Shown here: one piece after another, positions 1-11,274 of the stretch | Position numbering within the stretch: position 1 is the stretch's first letter | Layout: each line of letters begins with the position of its first letter | Origin: Paratrimastix pyriformis | Lineage: Eukaryota; Preaxostyla; Paratrimastigidae | Assembly (NCBI GenBank): GCA_027972325.1 | Contig: JAPMOS010000023.1 | Location: 196,001-260,000 of the forward strand | Length of the DNA: 64,000 bases | Direction of reading: 5' to 3' | Program-made: the position numbers and the translations under genes | The notes under the pieces: generated by a model | Seen by the model: the letters and a program-made list of their open reading frames with translations, nothing else | Told to the model about the DNA's origin: nothing | Databases searched by the model: none

Positions 1-1395
1 GCGGGAGCAGCGAAGAACTGGGCGGGCCGGCCAGGGGTGCCGAAGGTGGGCTGAGGGGGCTGAAGGGGCGCCTCGGGGGGGAGGAAGGAGGCCGGGGGGT
101 CGGAGGTGATGTCGGCCCCGAAGCCGGGGGGGAGAGCGACCGCTGCTGCTGCCCCCTTCTTCTTCTTCTTCTTCTTCTTCTTCCGTCGGACGAGGACTCT
201 CTTCTTGCGTCGGGGGGACAGCCCGACGGTTCGTGTGGGGCCGCCGCCGCTGGTGCGGGGGGAGGTGAGGGCCGGGGGGGCGGCTGGGACCCCGGCAAAG
301 GCGGCGATGGCGGCCGCGGGGCCTGGAAAGGCAGGGGGCCCGCCTGCCGCGAGGGGCCGGGCGGACCCGAGGCGGCCGGTTGGGGCCCGAGAGAGGCGGG
401 AAAGACCTGGGATGCGCGGGATGGGAGGAAGGGTGGACAGGAAGGGGGCACGTGAGCGCGAGGAGGCCGCGAATAACAGAGCGGGCGGTGTGCCAACCCC
501 CCCACTGGCACCCGTCATTGTTTTGCGGCCACCAGCCCACACGAATTCGAACCCACGGACGCTCATCCGATGCGATGGTTGACTGGACTTGGTCGCGAAA
601 CGTCCCGCCCCGCGCGGCCCCGAGGCCGACAGTGCCGGGGCGGGTCCGGGGCGGGGACAGGGGAGTCGTGGAGGGCAGTCCGTCGTAGTCGTCGTCCGCC
701 CCCCTGGCGAGGGCCACCGAGGCCGCCAGGGAGTGCGCCGTGCTGGTGCGGGTGGCAGGTGGCCCAGGGCGCGGCTCGCCGACAAAATCGGGGGCGACGG
801 TGGCCGGGGTGGCGAAGATGTCCAGGGAGGAGGAGACCAGGCCCGGGGTGGCCGGGGTCAGGCCACCCGGGGTCAGGGGCATGTCCATCTGTGTGCCCGA
901 AAAAAGCAGTGAGACGGCCGGGATTCCGCAGGCAGCTCGTCAGACCCGTTGCGAGAAAGCATCCGGAAAGGCGCCGGGGGTCGACCGGCGGCTGAGGGGC
1001 GGGTGAGCAAATGTGGCCGCGGTGGGGAAGTCATCCATCGAAAAGCCGGCGGGCGAGTCGGTTGATGAAAGGCCGCCGGATACAGGCCTCCGCTTGGTGG
1101 GGGTCGGCCGGAGTCGGGCAGGACCGGTGGGGGGTGGGGTGGGGAAATCGCTCGATAAACGGCTGGACACTTCCAGTGCCTGGAGTTGTTTGGCAAGCGA
1201 GGCGGACCCAACCTGTTTGATCAAGTGCTGAAGCGATCCGACAGCAGGCTCTGGCGGAGTGAGGCCACCCAACCCAGGCCGGCTGGCGAATGGAGGCGGA
1301 GGGAGATAACTTGGTGTATCGTCCTCAAAAAAATCGGTACTGGCACCTGCACCCACAGCCGACTTTTTCTTGCCTTTCTTACGCGGCTGAAGCAT
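1..1395 (-). CDS. Ser/Pro-rich protein of unknown function (5' part; runs off left edge)
   Basis: I do not recognise this gene. The start ATG at 1395 opens a basic N-terminus (MLQPRKKGKKKSAVGAG) followed by a Pro/Ser/Thr-rich, probably disordered chain with a short helical-looking stretch (HLIKQVGSASLAKQLQALEV). A short GT..AG intron lies near 941-888. The next exon begins MDMPLTPGGLTPATPG and continues about 110 codons to near 560. A further exon near 245-1 carries a run of nine lysines (about 160-185) and then a Pro-rich segment that leaves the window. No catalytic motif, membrane segment or signal peptide is visible. The start lies only 245 bp downstream of the stop of the receptor gene on the same strand. 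It could be a nuclear or cytoskeletal scaffold, but nothing in the sequence decides this. The exon chain is less certain than the start. Confidence 0.6.
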
Positions 1396-1639
1396 ACGTG
1401 GGTGCCGGAAGCTGAACGCCCGGACAGTTTTCTCAGCCCAAGGGTTCTTGGCTCCAGATCATTTGAACCGCGATCATCCTCTTTTTTCTTTTCTTTTCAT
1501 CACCGAGTCGAATAAACACAGATGAGAAGCAGGAAGCAAGCGCACCATAAATCTCCTCTCAACCTCAAAAGACAACAAACAGATGATCAATCAGCAAACA
1601 TACAACCAGCACCGCGGGTCTGTTATTGGCGGTGTGGGT

Positions 1640-2350
1640 TTACTGGAGGGTGGTGGTGGGGACATAACCACCGGCGAAGTGCTCGTCCGCCGGGAGCTGG
1701 CTGTAGTTGCGGGCCAGCCGGCGCTTCTTCATCCAGCGCCAGCCGAAGAAGGCGCCGGCCCCGATGGCGCCCACTAGGCAGAGCATCCCGAGCACGAAGA
1801 ACACCACCCCGGCGGCCGACCAACCGTGGGGCACGGGTGTCGGGGTGGGGGGCACGCAGCTGTCAAAGGCCCACTGGTCGGCGGGGCAGACGGGGCTGAC
1901 CGGGGTCACGCCGGGCAGGGGGGTGGTGCCGTTCTTGGTGCCCAGGTAGCACTCCCTGTGGGGAGGAGAGAAGGCACAGAAGGGTGAGCTTCCGGTCGGG
2001 GTCCCAGGGAGGAGCAGAAGAGACGGGGGGATGGAGGCATGCCGGACTTTGTGCTGGCGCACCAGCCGCACGCGGGGTCGGCCGTGCAGTTGCCGCAGCT
2101 GGTCAGGTGGTGGCACGAGCCTGCGCAGGGCGCCGCACGTGGAGAGGTGCAGTGATGAAGCAGTGATGAAGCAGTGATGAAGCAGTGATGGGGAGGACGA
2201 TGCTGATTGTATGCGGCAAATTGGATGATGATGATGATGCAGATTGGATGATTATTGAATGCGCTGCCGCTGCCGCTGCCGTTGCCGCTGCCGATGATGA
2301 TGGTGGAGGGGGAGGCCATGCGGTGGCAGGGCGGCGGCGGTGGTGGCGGT

Positions 2351-2383
<33 letters not shown>

Positions 2384-5300
2384 GGCGACGGACCCTTGCT
2401 CTGGAAGGTGATGTCGACCGTGCAGCCGTCGGCGGCGGGGCCCTCGAGGGTCAGGGCGAAGTAGTAGAACCGGATGCTGGCCGAGAGGGCCAGGTGGTTC
2501 AGGGTCAGGGTCGCCGTCTGCCCGACGGGGGTCTTCCAGATGTGGTCATCGGGAGTCGGGTAGGCGTCGTCGTCGCCGTACAGCTGCCGGGCGGGCGGGG
2601 ACGGAGGGGCGGGGAGATGGGAGGGGGATGAATGGATGCACGAGTGGATGAAGGGGCCTCAGACGAAGGGTGACGCAAGCGGGGCGGGGCGGGGCGGGGA
2701 GGAAGGGCGTTGGAGGGCAGATCGCCCAGCCCCCCCTCCCTGAAACATGGGCATGTTTTTCACCCAGCAAGCGGGGCGGACCCTGATGTCGCACCCCGAG
2801 GAGACGGCGGCCAGGGAGATGTAGTCGAAGAGCCGCTCGCCCTGGGGGTACAGCAGCCGCACCTGGCCGTCCTGCCCGCCGAGCATCCCCGTCAGGTGGG
2901 CCCCGTCGCTCAGCGTCAGGGGCGCTGCCCGGCCGACGCACACGCGGGGCGAAGGGGAGGAGGATGAGGGGTGATGGCGATGAGCGGGGGCGCGCCCTCG
3001 AACGACTTGGCGGGGCGGGGCGGGCGATGATGAGCGGAGGCGGGGCCGTCAGCAGCATCCCAAGCGAGCGAACGAGCAAGCAAGCAAGCAAGCAAGCAGG
3101 GGATGGAAGGAGGGGGGAGGGGACGGACCGTGGCAGTCGGAGCCGTACAGCGGGTCGGGGCACGCGCAGACGCCAGCCTTGCAGGCGCCCTGGTGGTTGC
3201 ACTGGTGCGGGCACAGCTCTGCACGGGTCGACGACCGCCCCGGGGAGGGAATGACACGCCACGGATGAGCACACAGATGAAAAGCAACTGCAACTGCCTC
3301 CCTTCTCCTCGCCCCGGTGCAGGACATGCCACAGTTGACTGACACATGGCGAGGGATGGGCGGATGGGCAAAGCCTCGGCTGCCTCGGCTGCTGTTTCGG
3401 TTCGCTGCAACCAACCACAGGAACGACACGGAGGGAGAGGAGGGATGGAGGGGAGCAGAGGCGCGCCCTACGGACCGACGCTGTCGACGTACATCGAGAA
3501 GCGGGCCTCCTCGTTGGCGGCCGCGGCCGCGGCGGTGGGCGGGTAGTAGACCCCCAGCCAGGAGGTCCCCTCGGCCAGCAGGTCGGGGCTGGCCCGGACG
3601 ATGGCCGTCTGGTAGGGCAGGTCAGACGCCCCCGTGGCCACGGAGGTGGTGTTGCGCAGGTGGTAGTGGTGGTTGTCGGGGTGCAGGGTCTCGTGCCAGT
3701 AGAGCTCCAGGGGGGCCGTCGAGAGGACCACGAAGGACTCGGCGCTGACGGCGTCGGCCTGGGTGCGGTACTGGACGTACGACCAGTGGCCCGGGCGCAG
3801 GGTGTTCTGCAGGTTGCCGTAGAGCGGCAGGTCGACCGTCTGCGAGCTGCAGTCGGAGCCCCACCAGCCCGCCTGCACGCCGGGGAAGGGAAAGGGGAAG
3901 GGAAAGGAGATTGGGGGGAACGGAGGGGATCAGTTGGCTGGGGCGGCACGGCAGGCGGGGGGATGGCTGAGCGCCGAGGCAAGCCGGCAATCGTCATATC
4001 GGGCGGGGATGGGGGAGCCCAACAGACGGCGCACAGGCAGGAGCCGGTGGCGTTGACGCACTTGCCGTGGCCGAGGGGCTCCTCGCAGGCGTTCAGGCAG
4101 GAGGCCGAGTAGGTGGCGGTCACGTCCACGGTCGACTTGAAGTAGCCGTCGTCCCACACGCCCACGTACCACACGTCGTGCACCTCGTCCCCGTGCATGT
4201 GCACGTTCATCTCCGTCCTGTTGGAGTGAGTGAGTGAGTGAGTGAGTGAGTGAGTGGGTGCGTGTGCGGGGCGGTGTGGTGTGGGGGAGGAAAGTGGGTC
4301 AAGAGGGCGCGGTCAGGGCGACACGCACCGCGTGCATGGCAGGCGATTCCAGTGTCGCGGTGCGTGATGGAGCGCGTGATGGAGCGCGTGATGATGGGGC
4401 GCGTGATGTGTGATGGCGCGTGCTGGAGCGTGGGTGCGAACGGAACTGGTCCCAGCGGTGGTGGTCGCTCTGGTCGAACTGCTCCTGGGTGGGCAGGGCC
4501 CGGGCCCGCACGAAGAGGAAGGGCTCGCCCATGCCGCGGTACTTGACGTTGATCACCAGGTCGTTGGCCCCCTCGGGGACGTCCACGTACCAGAAGTGCC
4601 ACGTCTTCGAGGCAACGTCGACGTCCTTGACGGTCACCTGGTTGGGCAGCACGCCGAAGGCTGCGCGCGCGCACACCCAAAGCAAGGAGGAGGACAACAT
4701 GGCGGGAAGGGAGGGGAGGACGCAGGGGTGGGGTGATGAGTGACTTGGGAACAAAAAAAAGCTGAAGCAAAGTAGTGGGTGCGTGCGTTCGATCGATCGA
4801 GCACATGATCCGTGCCCATGAGACAACAACCAACCAACCAACCAACCAACCACCACCACCACCACCACCGTGGAGCAGAACCAGCGGGGGCGGCGGGGAC
4901 GGACGTGCCGAGCAGTCATCGAGGACCCACTCGTCGGAGCACTGGCACCGGCCGTCGACGCAGGGCCCGTGGCCGTTGCAGTCGTTGGGGCACCGGTTGC
5001 CCAGGTGGGCCGACAGGGCGTACTGCACGGTGGCCGCGCCCTGGGCGGCCTTGAAGCCGTAGATGCCCACCCAGTAGCGGCCCCCGACCAGGGCGGGCAC
5101 GTGCACCCGGATGGCCGACTGGGACTCGGAGACGTCCGACCAGTTGTACACAGACCACGAGGGGTACCCGCCCTGGGGGGAGGGGAAGGCGGCCCGGGTG
5201 GGGATGGGGCGGGTGGGTCAGAGGGGACCAGGGACCAGGGAGGGCAAGCCAACAATGAAAAAGGCGTCCCTTTGCCAGCCCCGAGATGAGATGATGGATG

Positions 5301-7805
5301 GAGGCAGGTGGCGGGAGATGATGGATGGAGGCAGCGGGAGATGATGGATGGAGGCAGGTGGCGGGAGATGATGGATGGAGGCGGGTGGTGGGAGGCCGAG
5401 GGACGGACCACGCGGACGAAGAGGTCCGGGTCGCCGCTGGTGGCGTTGAGGGAGATGATCAGGTCGTTGATGGCCGCCGAGGGGGTCACGTCGAAGTGGT
5501 AGTAGCGCCACTTGCCCACCTCCACCGTGCCCGCCAGGGAGGTCCCGTCGGTGGGCAGCTCAACCTCGGCTGCGGCCCCGCCCCCAAGCCGCCACCCGAG
5601 CAAACGAAGGCAGAATCAGCAACCGGAAACCCATGGACGCCGCCACCACCACCACCACCATGATGACGCCGCTGACGATGATTTGGATGATTGGCGCTGA
5701 TGACGACGAAGATTGAACGATGATGCTGATGCTGATTGGATGATTGGATGATGATGAGATTGGGTGCTGCGCGACAATGAGCGCCGGCTGCTGAACAAGA
5801 TGCTGCTGCTGCTGGAACCCAATGGCGATGTCGGGGATGCCGGGGGGGAGGGAGGGCTGGGGGCAGCATCGACGGACGTGCCGCGCATGCCGGCCCAGCC
5901 CAGCCGGGCTCGCAGACGCACTGGGCGTCGGCCCCGCAGACGCCGTGGCCGGAGCAGTTGGCCTCGCAGAGGGACCGGGACAGGGACATGGTCAGGTTGA
6001 ACCCGACGGGGCCCTGGTAGGCGTAGGCGCAGGTGTAGTAGATGCCCTCGTGCAGCTTGGGGCTGTGCAGCTGCGGGGCGGGGCGGCGGGTGCGGGGGGC
6101 GGGTGGGAACGAGGGCGTGGTCAGTGGGGTGGGCGGGGCATGATGAGGATGAGGATGACCATAATGTCAAGATGAATGGATGGTGATGATGAATGGAGGG
6201 TGATGGATGAATGGATGGTGATGATTGTGATGATGACAGGATGATGGTGGCGATGAGGTGGCGAATGTTCGGGGCCCAGCGGGGGCTGGGGAAGCGGGGG
6301 AGCGGACCTCCACGCGTGAGACGGCCCGGGTGGCGATGTCGCGGGCGTCGTAGGTGCGGTCGGTGGGGTAGGTGTCGGCCCGCAGGTAGAGGTCGACATC
6401 CCGCGAGGCGGGGCCCACCTGGGTCAGGGTGGCCTCGAGGTCCATCACGAAGTTGTCCACCCAGGTGTAGTAGCAGGCCCACTCGTGGTGCGCCAGCGAG
6501 TCCACGTTGATCTGGGCCCCGTCCTTCAGCGAGGCAACCACTGGGTGGGGAGGAGGGGTGGGGTGGCGATGATTGGGGCGATGATGCGATGGGCCCCGTC
6601 CTTCAGCGAGCCAACCACTGGGTGGGGAGGAGGGGTGGGGTGGCGATGATTGGGGGGATGATGCGATGATGGGCCCCGTCCACTGCCGTGCCAGGGCGTC
6701 ATTGGGGATGGGCGATGACATTGATGAGGGTGATTGGATGACGATGACGATATTGGATGGATGATGATGTTCTTGGATGATGGTGCTGGTGATAGCCCCC
6801 AGATGCGGTCCCCCCGTCTGACATATCCGGGGGGGGCGCCTCAGACGGACCCGCGATCTGGCAGCCCTCGCCCAGGTAGCCGTCCCGGCAGGTGCACTTG
6901 CCCGTGGCCCCGTCGCAGGTGCCGTGGGGCGCGTTGCAGTTGTTCAGGCACGAGAGCGAGGCCGTGGCCACCAGGTCGAACTGGGCCGTGCCGGGGACGT
7001 TCTCCGACCCGTAGACCCCGATGTAGTAGGCCCCGGTCTTGTTCAGGTCAGGCGTGTGAAGCTAGGGGGGAGGGGGGGGGGGGGGGGGGGGGGGGGGCGA
7101 ATGAGCACCAAGGACACGGAGGCGAAAAGGTCCATGTGCGGAGGCAAGGGGACAAGGGGACGGGAGTGGATCTGTGCCTGTGTGTATGGATGGATGTCTG
7201 TGTGCGTGGGGGCATGCAGACGTCGAGCTCGAGGCTGGTGATGTCCGAATCGTTGCGCCAGTCGTACTGGTACCGGGTCGGGTAGGCCCCGTACCGCAGG
7301 TACCTGGGGGCAGATCCACACAGACACACAGACACACACAGCCCAGCGGCGGGGAGGCGGCGGGGAGGGAACCCACACCAACGGACAATGAGGTGGGCGA
7401 TGCGGGGCAGGAGGTGCGTCCAGAGAGTGGGCGGGGGTGGTAGGGGTGGAGGAGTACCGGGGTGGCGGGCGGGGGCGGGGGCGGGGCGGGGCGGGGCGGG
7501 GGCGGGGCGGGGCGGGGGCGGGGCGGGGGCGGGGCGGGGCGGGGCGGGGCGGACAGCTCGGGCTGGCCCTTCTGGTCGGGGTTGGTCCAGGTGAGCTTCA
7601 GGTTGAGCCCGTTGCGCGAGTACAGGTCCAGGCTGTAGGTGTAGACCATCATCCGGTGGTAGGCCACCTCCCCGTGGACGGGGGTCTTCTCCACCAGGGG
7701 AGGCAACATCTGCATATGGGGGGGGGGGGGGGGGGGGGGGGGACGGGTTGATTCGATCAAAATCCAATCAGGTCCTGCACCTTGGTGCTTTCAGACCGCT
7801 CACGG

Positions 7806-7838
<33 letters not shown>

Positions 7839-9080
7839 CGGTGGCTGTGGCTGTGGCGGAGCGGACCGACGGTGGAGTAGCGGATGCGGAAGGACGAGTC
7901 CTTGCCGCCGTACACGGCCAGGTAGTACTTGCCCTCGCGCAGGGCGGCCGGCGACACGTCGATGGCGCACGCGTAGCCGGGCTGGGTCTGGGTCCGGTTG
8001 GTGTAGTCGTACTGCCACGTCGTCGGCATCGCCCCGAACCGACTGACGGGGGGATGGGGCGACAAGATGGTGAGCACGGGATGGGAGGCGAGGCAGGCGA
8101 GGCAGCAGACACGTAGAGGCGGGCGTCGCCGGCGTCTGAGGTGGTCCGGTCCTCCAGCTCGACCCGCATGCGGGTAGACAGGGTCAGATCCACATCCACG
8201 GCCACGCTGACCCAGTTGTTGGCCAGCACGCTGCCGTACCGCCAGGTGTTCTCGGCCAGGGCGGTCACTGGAACCCCGGGGCAATAATGACTGTAACGGG
8301 GGCCGAACAAGAGAGATCATACAGACTGGTCGAGCAGTCATCACCCTGGTATCCGTACCAGCAGCGGCAGATGCCCTGGCGGCAATCGCCATGGCCCGAA
8401 CAGTCACCAGCCCCGGGGCAAACCACTATCAGATGGGGAATGATAGAGGTGTCGAGAGGAAACAGACTTTCAGTGTGGAGGGTGAGGTTGAAAGAAGCGG
8501 CCTCATAACCAAAGACACCGAAATAATAACGGGCGTTCTTCTGGAAATCTTTCCCGGAAAAGGTGATGTAGTGGCTTTCGGAAGCTGACATATCGGCCTT
8601 ATCCCAAATGGTAGTGGTGGGCATGGCTCCAATCTAACGAGATTCCGCGGGACGGGAAATGTCAGGGGTGGGAAGAAAATATCAAAGGCATCAGACCCGG
8701 CCATACAGATCCGGATCGCCCGATGCGCCGATTTGGTTCATGGTCACTTTCACAAGGTTGAAAGTTGGCTCGGCAGGAACATCGAAAAAGAAGTAGTTGA
8801 ATTTCCCCGCGTCAGCGTACCCGACGAATGCCATGTCAACAGGCATCGACGCGTTGCGAAGGGAGCAATCTGAGCGAGTGTAAGGGAACACACAATGACA
8901 AGTCCCATCATCTTCCAGGGTTCCGTGCTGGGAGCACTCCTATAAAACATATAGAGCAAGGTTGATCAGTGTCACAACTTTCCGGATTGGGTCACGAACA
9001 TTGTCGAATGCGAAAGCAGAAGAAACTGCAAGCAGGAGGCAAAGTAGAGCCGTCCAACTCCGAGCTCCTGACTGCGCCAT
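1640..9080 (-). CDS. EGF / PPC-like / PSI multidomain type I transmembrane protein
   Basis: A large cell-surface protein in about 20 exons separated by repeat-filled introns. The start at 9080 gives a signal peptide (MAQSGARSWTALLCLLLAVS). The ectodomain alternates seven EGF-like modules (near 8940, 8430, 6950, 5970, 4990, 4100-3850 and 3210) with beta-sandwich modules containing GDPDLYGR and GDPDLFVRV. Those motifs are the hallmark of bacterial pre-peptidase C-terminal (PPC) domains. A cysteine-rich PSI-like module (SCGNCTADPACGWC) near 2080 precedes a single membrane span (about 1742-1816). The tail is about 33 residues, basic just inside the membrane, with a tyrosine motif (NYSQL), ending at 1640. 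No enzyme domain is present. The role is probably adhesion or surface sensing; this is inferred from architecture only. It is divergent from the CorA gene, with start codons 123 bp apart. Confidence 0.85.
1742..1816 (-). other. Transmembrane segment of the EGF/PPC receptor
   Basis: About 25 residues, GVVFFVLGMLCLVGAIGAGA being the core, without charges and followed at once by WRWMKKRR. The positive-inside rule places the short C-terminal tail in the cytoplasm. Confidence 0.9.
5290..5392 (+). repeat. 28-bp satellite, about 4 copies
   Basis: The unit GGAGGCAGGTGGCGGGAGAT with GATGGAT, one copy shortened, in an intron of the EGF/PPC receptor gene. Confidence 0.9.
6516..6690 (-). repeat. Duplicated exon edge with 3' splice site (receptor gene)
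   Basis: In sense direction the intron ends CACCCAG and the exon opens with the codons for VASLKDGAQ. A near-identical copy of the acceptor, about 32 nt of this exon and roughly 35 nt of upstream intron lies immediately upstream. The copies differ at single bases. Only the 3'-most copy continues into open coding sequence. Confidence 0.85.
7465..7555 (+). repeat. (GGGGC)n / (GGGGGC)n array
   Basis: About 17 units in an intron of the EGF/PPC receptor gene. Confidence 0.95.
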
Positions 9081-9203
9081 CAGCGGAAGGAAAAGGCAAG
9101 CTGGTGTGCCTTGGAGCAAATGTCCGCAACGCCGGAAATTGGAAAAGGGTTTTGTGGCTCTTCTGCGCAAGCGAAGAGCCCTCGTTGACAGCAGCCAAAC
9201 GAA
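9081..9203. promoter_or_regulatory. Divergent intergenic promoter region, receptor / CorA
   Basis: All transcription-start information for both genes must fit in or near these 123 bp unless the 5' UTRs overlap. It holds AAGCGAAGAGC at 9169-9179, which recurs in the CDC14/RNA ligase promoter. No TATA box is evident. Confidence 0.5.
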
Positions 9204-11274
9204 ATGGAACAGCGGTTTCGACGTCGTTCCTCAGTGATGTCACTCCAGGTCGAGTCACTTCAAGATGAGTTCGGCGCTCCGCCTGCCTCTCCGATTCTCT
9301 TTAAAATTCTCGTGTGTACTACCTCTGCTGTCGGACAATTGCATTCGGTGAATGATCTTCGGAAATTTCTCCAGACACATCCTCCAAAAACAGGATCGCC
9401 CATTTGGATTGATTTCAGTGTCTGTTCGACCATCAACATTCTCCGGTCTCGACTTCCACCAGGGAAGCGCCACTCCGCACCAAATGGAGGATATTGCGGC
9501 TCTTTTCGGCTTGCATCCTCTGACCGCGACCGATTGCTTCAAGGTGGACAGCAGTCCGAAGTGGGAACTCTTCGATCGCTATCTCTTCGTGGTCCTCTCG
9601 TCCCGCGAATCGACCTTCGAGGGTGGTGGCACTGGCACCACCGTGAAAAGCGGGTCCTTCAGCGGTTCAACCGAAATCGAACTCGTTCTCTTTCCCCACC
9701 TCATTCTCTCCTTCCACAAAGAGAGAGCCATGGCTCCAGATCTTGTCCTCGAATGGCTTCGGTGCGGGGCCAGCTGGGTTTCTTCATCGGGTGATGTCTG
9801 CTTTGTTTCCCCTCGAGCCCAATCATTGCTCCTCACGACTCCAGACTCACCCGCACCTTCCCCAAACTCTGGCACGCCACTTGAAAACCCGCCTTGTTTC
9901 CTCTCAGCCACTTCCGACCCCTCGGCCACTTGATCTTGAGCCCGAAGTCGTTGCGGTCACAGCCCCACTCCTCGTCTCTTCCCCGCCATCTCATCAGATC
10001 CAGCCCACTTTGTCGCCAGAGGCCGAGGTACCACCTCCGGATTCGTCCGAAGATGCTGCGGTTCTCTCGCTTGCCCGTTCTGTTCTCCCCTATCAAACAG
10101 CAATATTGGGCGCACCACTGCACTCTGAATTACCGGAGACTCCCCGCATTCCACACGGCCATCATCCGTCGGTGACACTCCCGCAAACAGATCGCACGAC
10201 GACAGACTCCGGTCCATGTCCCATTGCTCCTCCGCCCTTCTATGTCATTTCTCCTGCCCCGGAGCCTCCGTACGGCAGTATTCCTCCACCTGAAGCGGCA
10301 ACGCCCGCCACTCAAAGAAAAAAAGCCACCACCGCCGCCCAATCGCAGCAAGCCCCACATCTTCGTCCACAGGAGCCGCCGCCTGGGCCGACCCAGGGCA
10401 CAGCCACCAAAGATACCCACGAATCAGCGTTGATGAATCCTGTCTGTGAGATCTATTGAATGGAGGTTGATTCCCACTCAAGGATTTTGTATTCTACCTC
10501 CTTTTTGATGCGTGTGTCAATTCCTACTCCCCCCTTGTGGACGGTGCGTTAGCCGAAGTTGACAGTCTCGAAGATTTGGTGCAACTCTTGCCCAAAGAAG
10601 AGCAGAACGATCTTCTCCTTCGGTTCGCGGTGGACCGTCGCTATCTCGCGTCCCTTCGGCGTAAACTCGTTCCAGCCCGCGAAATTCTGGGGACACTCTG
10701 TTCCCGGGAGATTCCGTTCGTCACGCAGGACATTCGAAGGTCGATCATTTGCCTTCTTCAGCCAATGAATACGAGATTTCCCTTTTTCAGGTATCTTCGT
10801 GGTCCGCGGTCAAAAGAAGCCCATTCTTGCCTCTCACCTCCTCCATCCAGACATCCTCGACCACACCATTTTTATGCTCGACAAGATCGATATGGCCCGG
10901 GAGGCGCTGACTAGTTCCCACAACTCCTATCTTGCCCAACTTTCGATCGACCTGGGTCGCGCCAGCAACGATATGAATTGCACGATGCGCGAGTTGAACG
11001 TCGTCGCCACAGCTTTGCTCCCTCTGAGTGTCATTGCCGGATGTCTGGGTCCGGGCACCGAACCCGCCGAACCCCCTCCCTCATTGCGTTCTCCAGGAAT
11101 GAACCTCCCTATCCCTTTCCAGGAATCAAAAAGCTATGTCCCGTTCTCTGTCACCACGGGGCTGATGTTCGTGCTTGGCGTGGGTGCCATCATTTTCTTC
11201 AAGTCTGTGGCTGGCTGGGTTCGGGTGTGGAATTCGCCCCTTCATTCTCCTTTAGGAAGAGGCATTGGCTCTGA
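9204..11274 (+). CDS. CorA-family Mg2+ transporter with Pro-rich insert
   Basis: A membrane magnesium (divalent cation) channel of the CorA family. Exons: 9204-9419, 9463-9777, 9908-10441, 10483-10739, 10791-10801, 10851-11048, 11097-11202, 11256-11274. Together they give 1656 nt, in frame, 551 residues. The N-terminal domain shows IAALFGLHPLTATDCF and PKWELFDRYLFVVLSS. The long helix contains DILDHTIFMLDKIDMAREAL and SYLAQLSIDLGRASNDMN. TM1 ends in the selectivity signature GMN (sense GCLGMNLPIPF). TM2 is FSVTTGLMFVLGVGAIIFF, followed by a short basic end, KKRHWL. Exon 9908-10441 adds 178 Pro-rich residues between the beta domain and the helix; without it the protein would be 373 residues, normal for the family. 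All mapped introns are 41-53 nt except the one at 9778-9907 (130 nt). The start is the first ATG compatible with the family. Confidence 0.94.
10791..10801 (+). other. 11-nt microexon of the CorA gene
   Basis: Between introns 10740-10790 (51 nt) and 10802-10850 (49 nt), the 11 nt GTATCTTCGTG complete the family-conserved segment QDIRRYLRDILDH. Both flanking introns are GT..AG. Skipping the exon would change the frame. Confidence 0.8.

Noticed and set aside
9778-10482. Single 705-nt intron in CorA
   Set aside because: Two short introns around a phase-0 open exon (9908-10441) fit the local intron size and donor pattern better; kept as the alternative.
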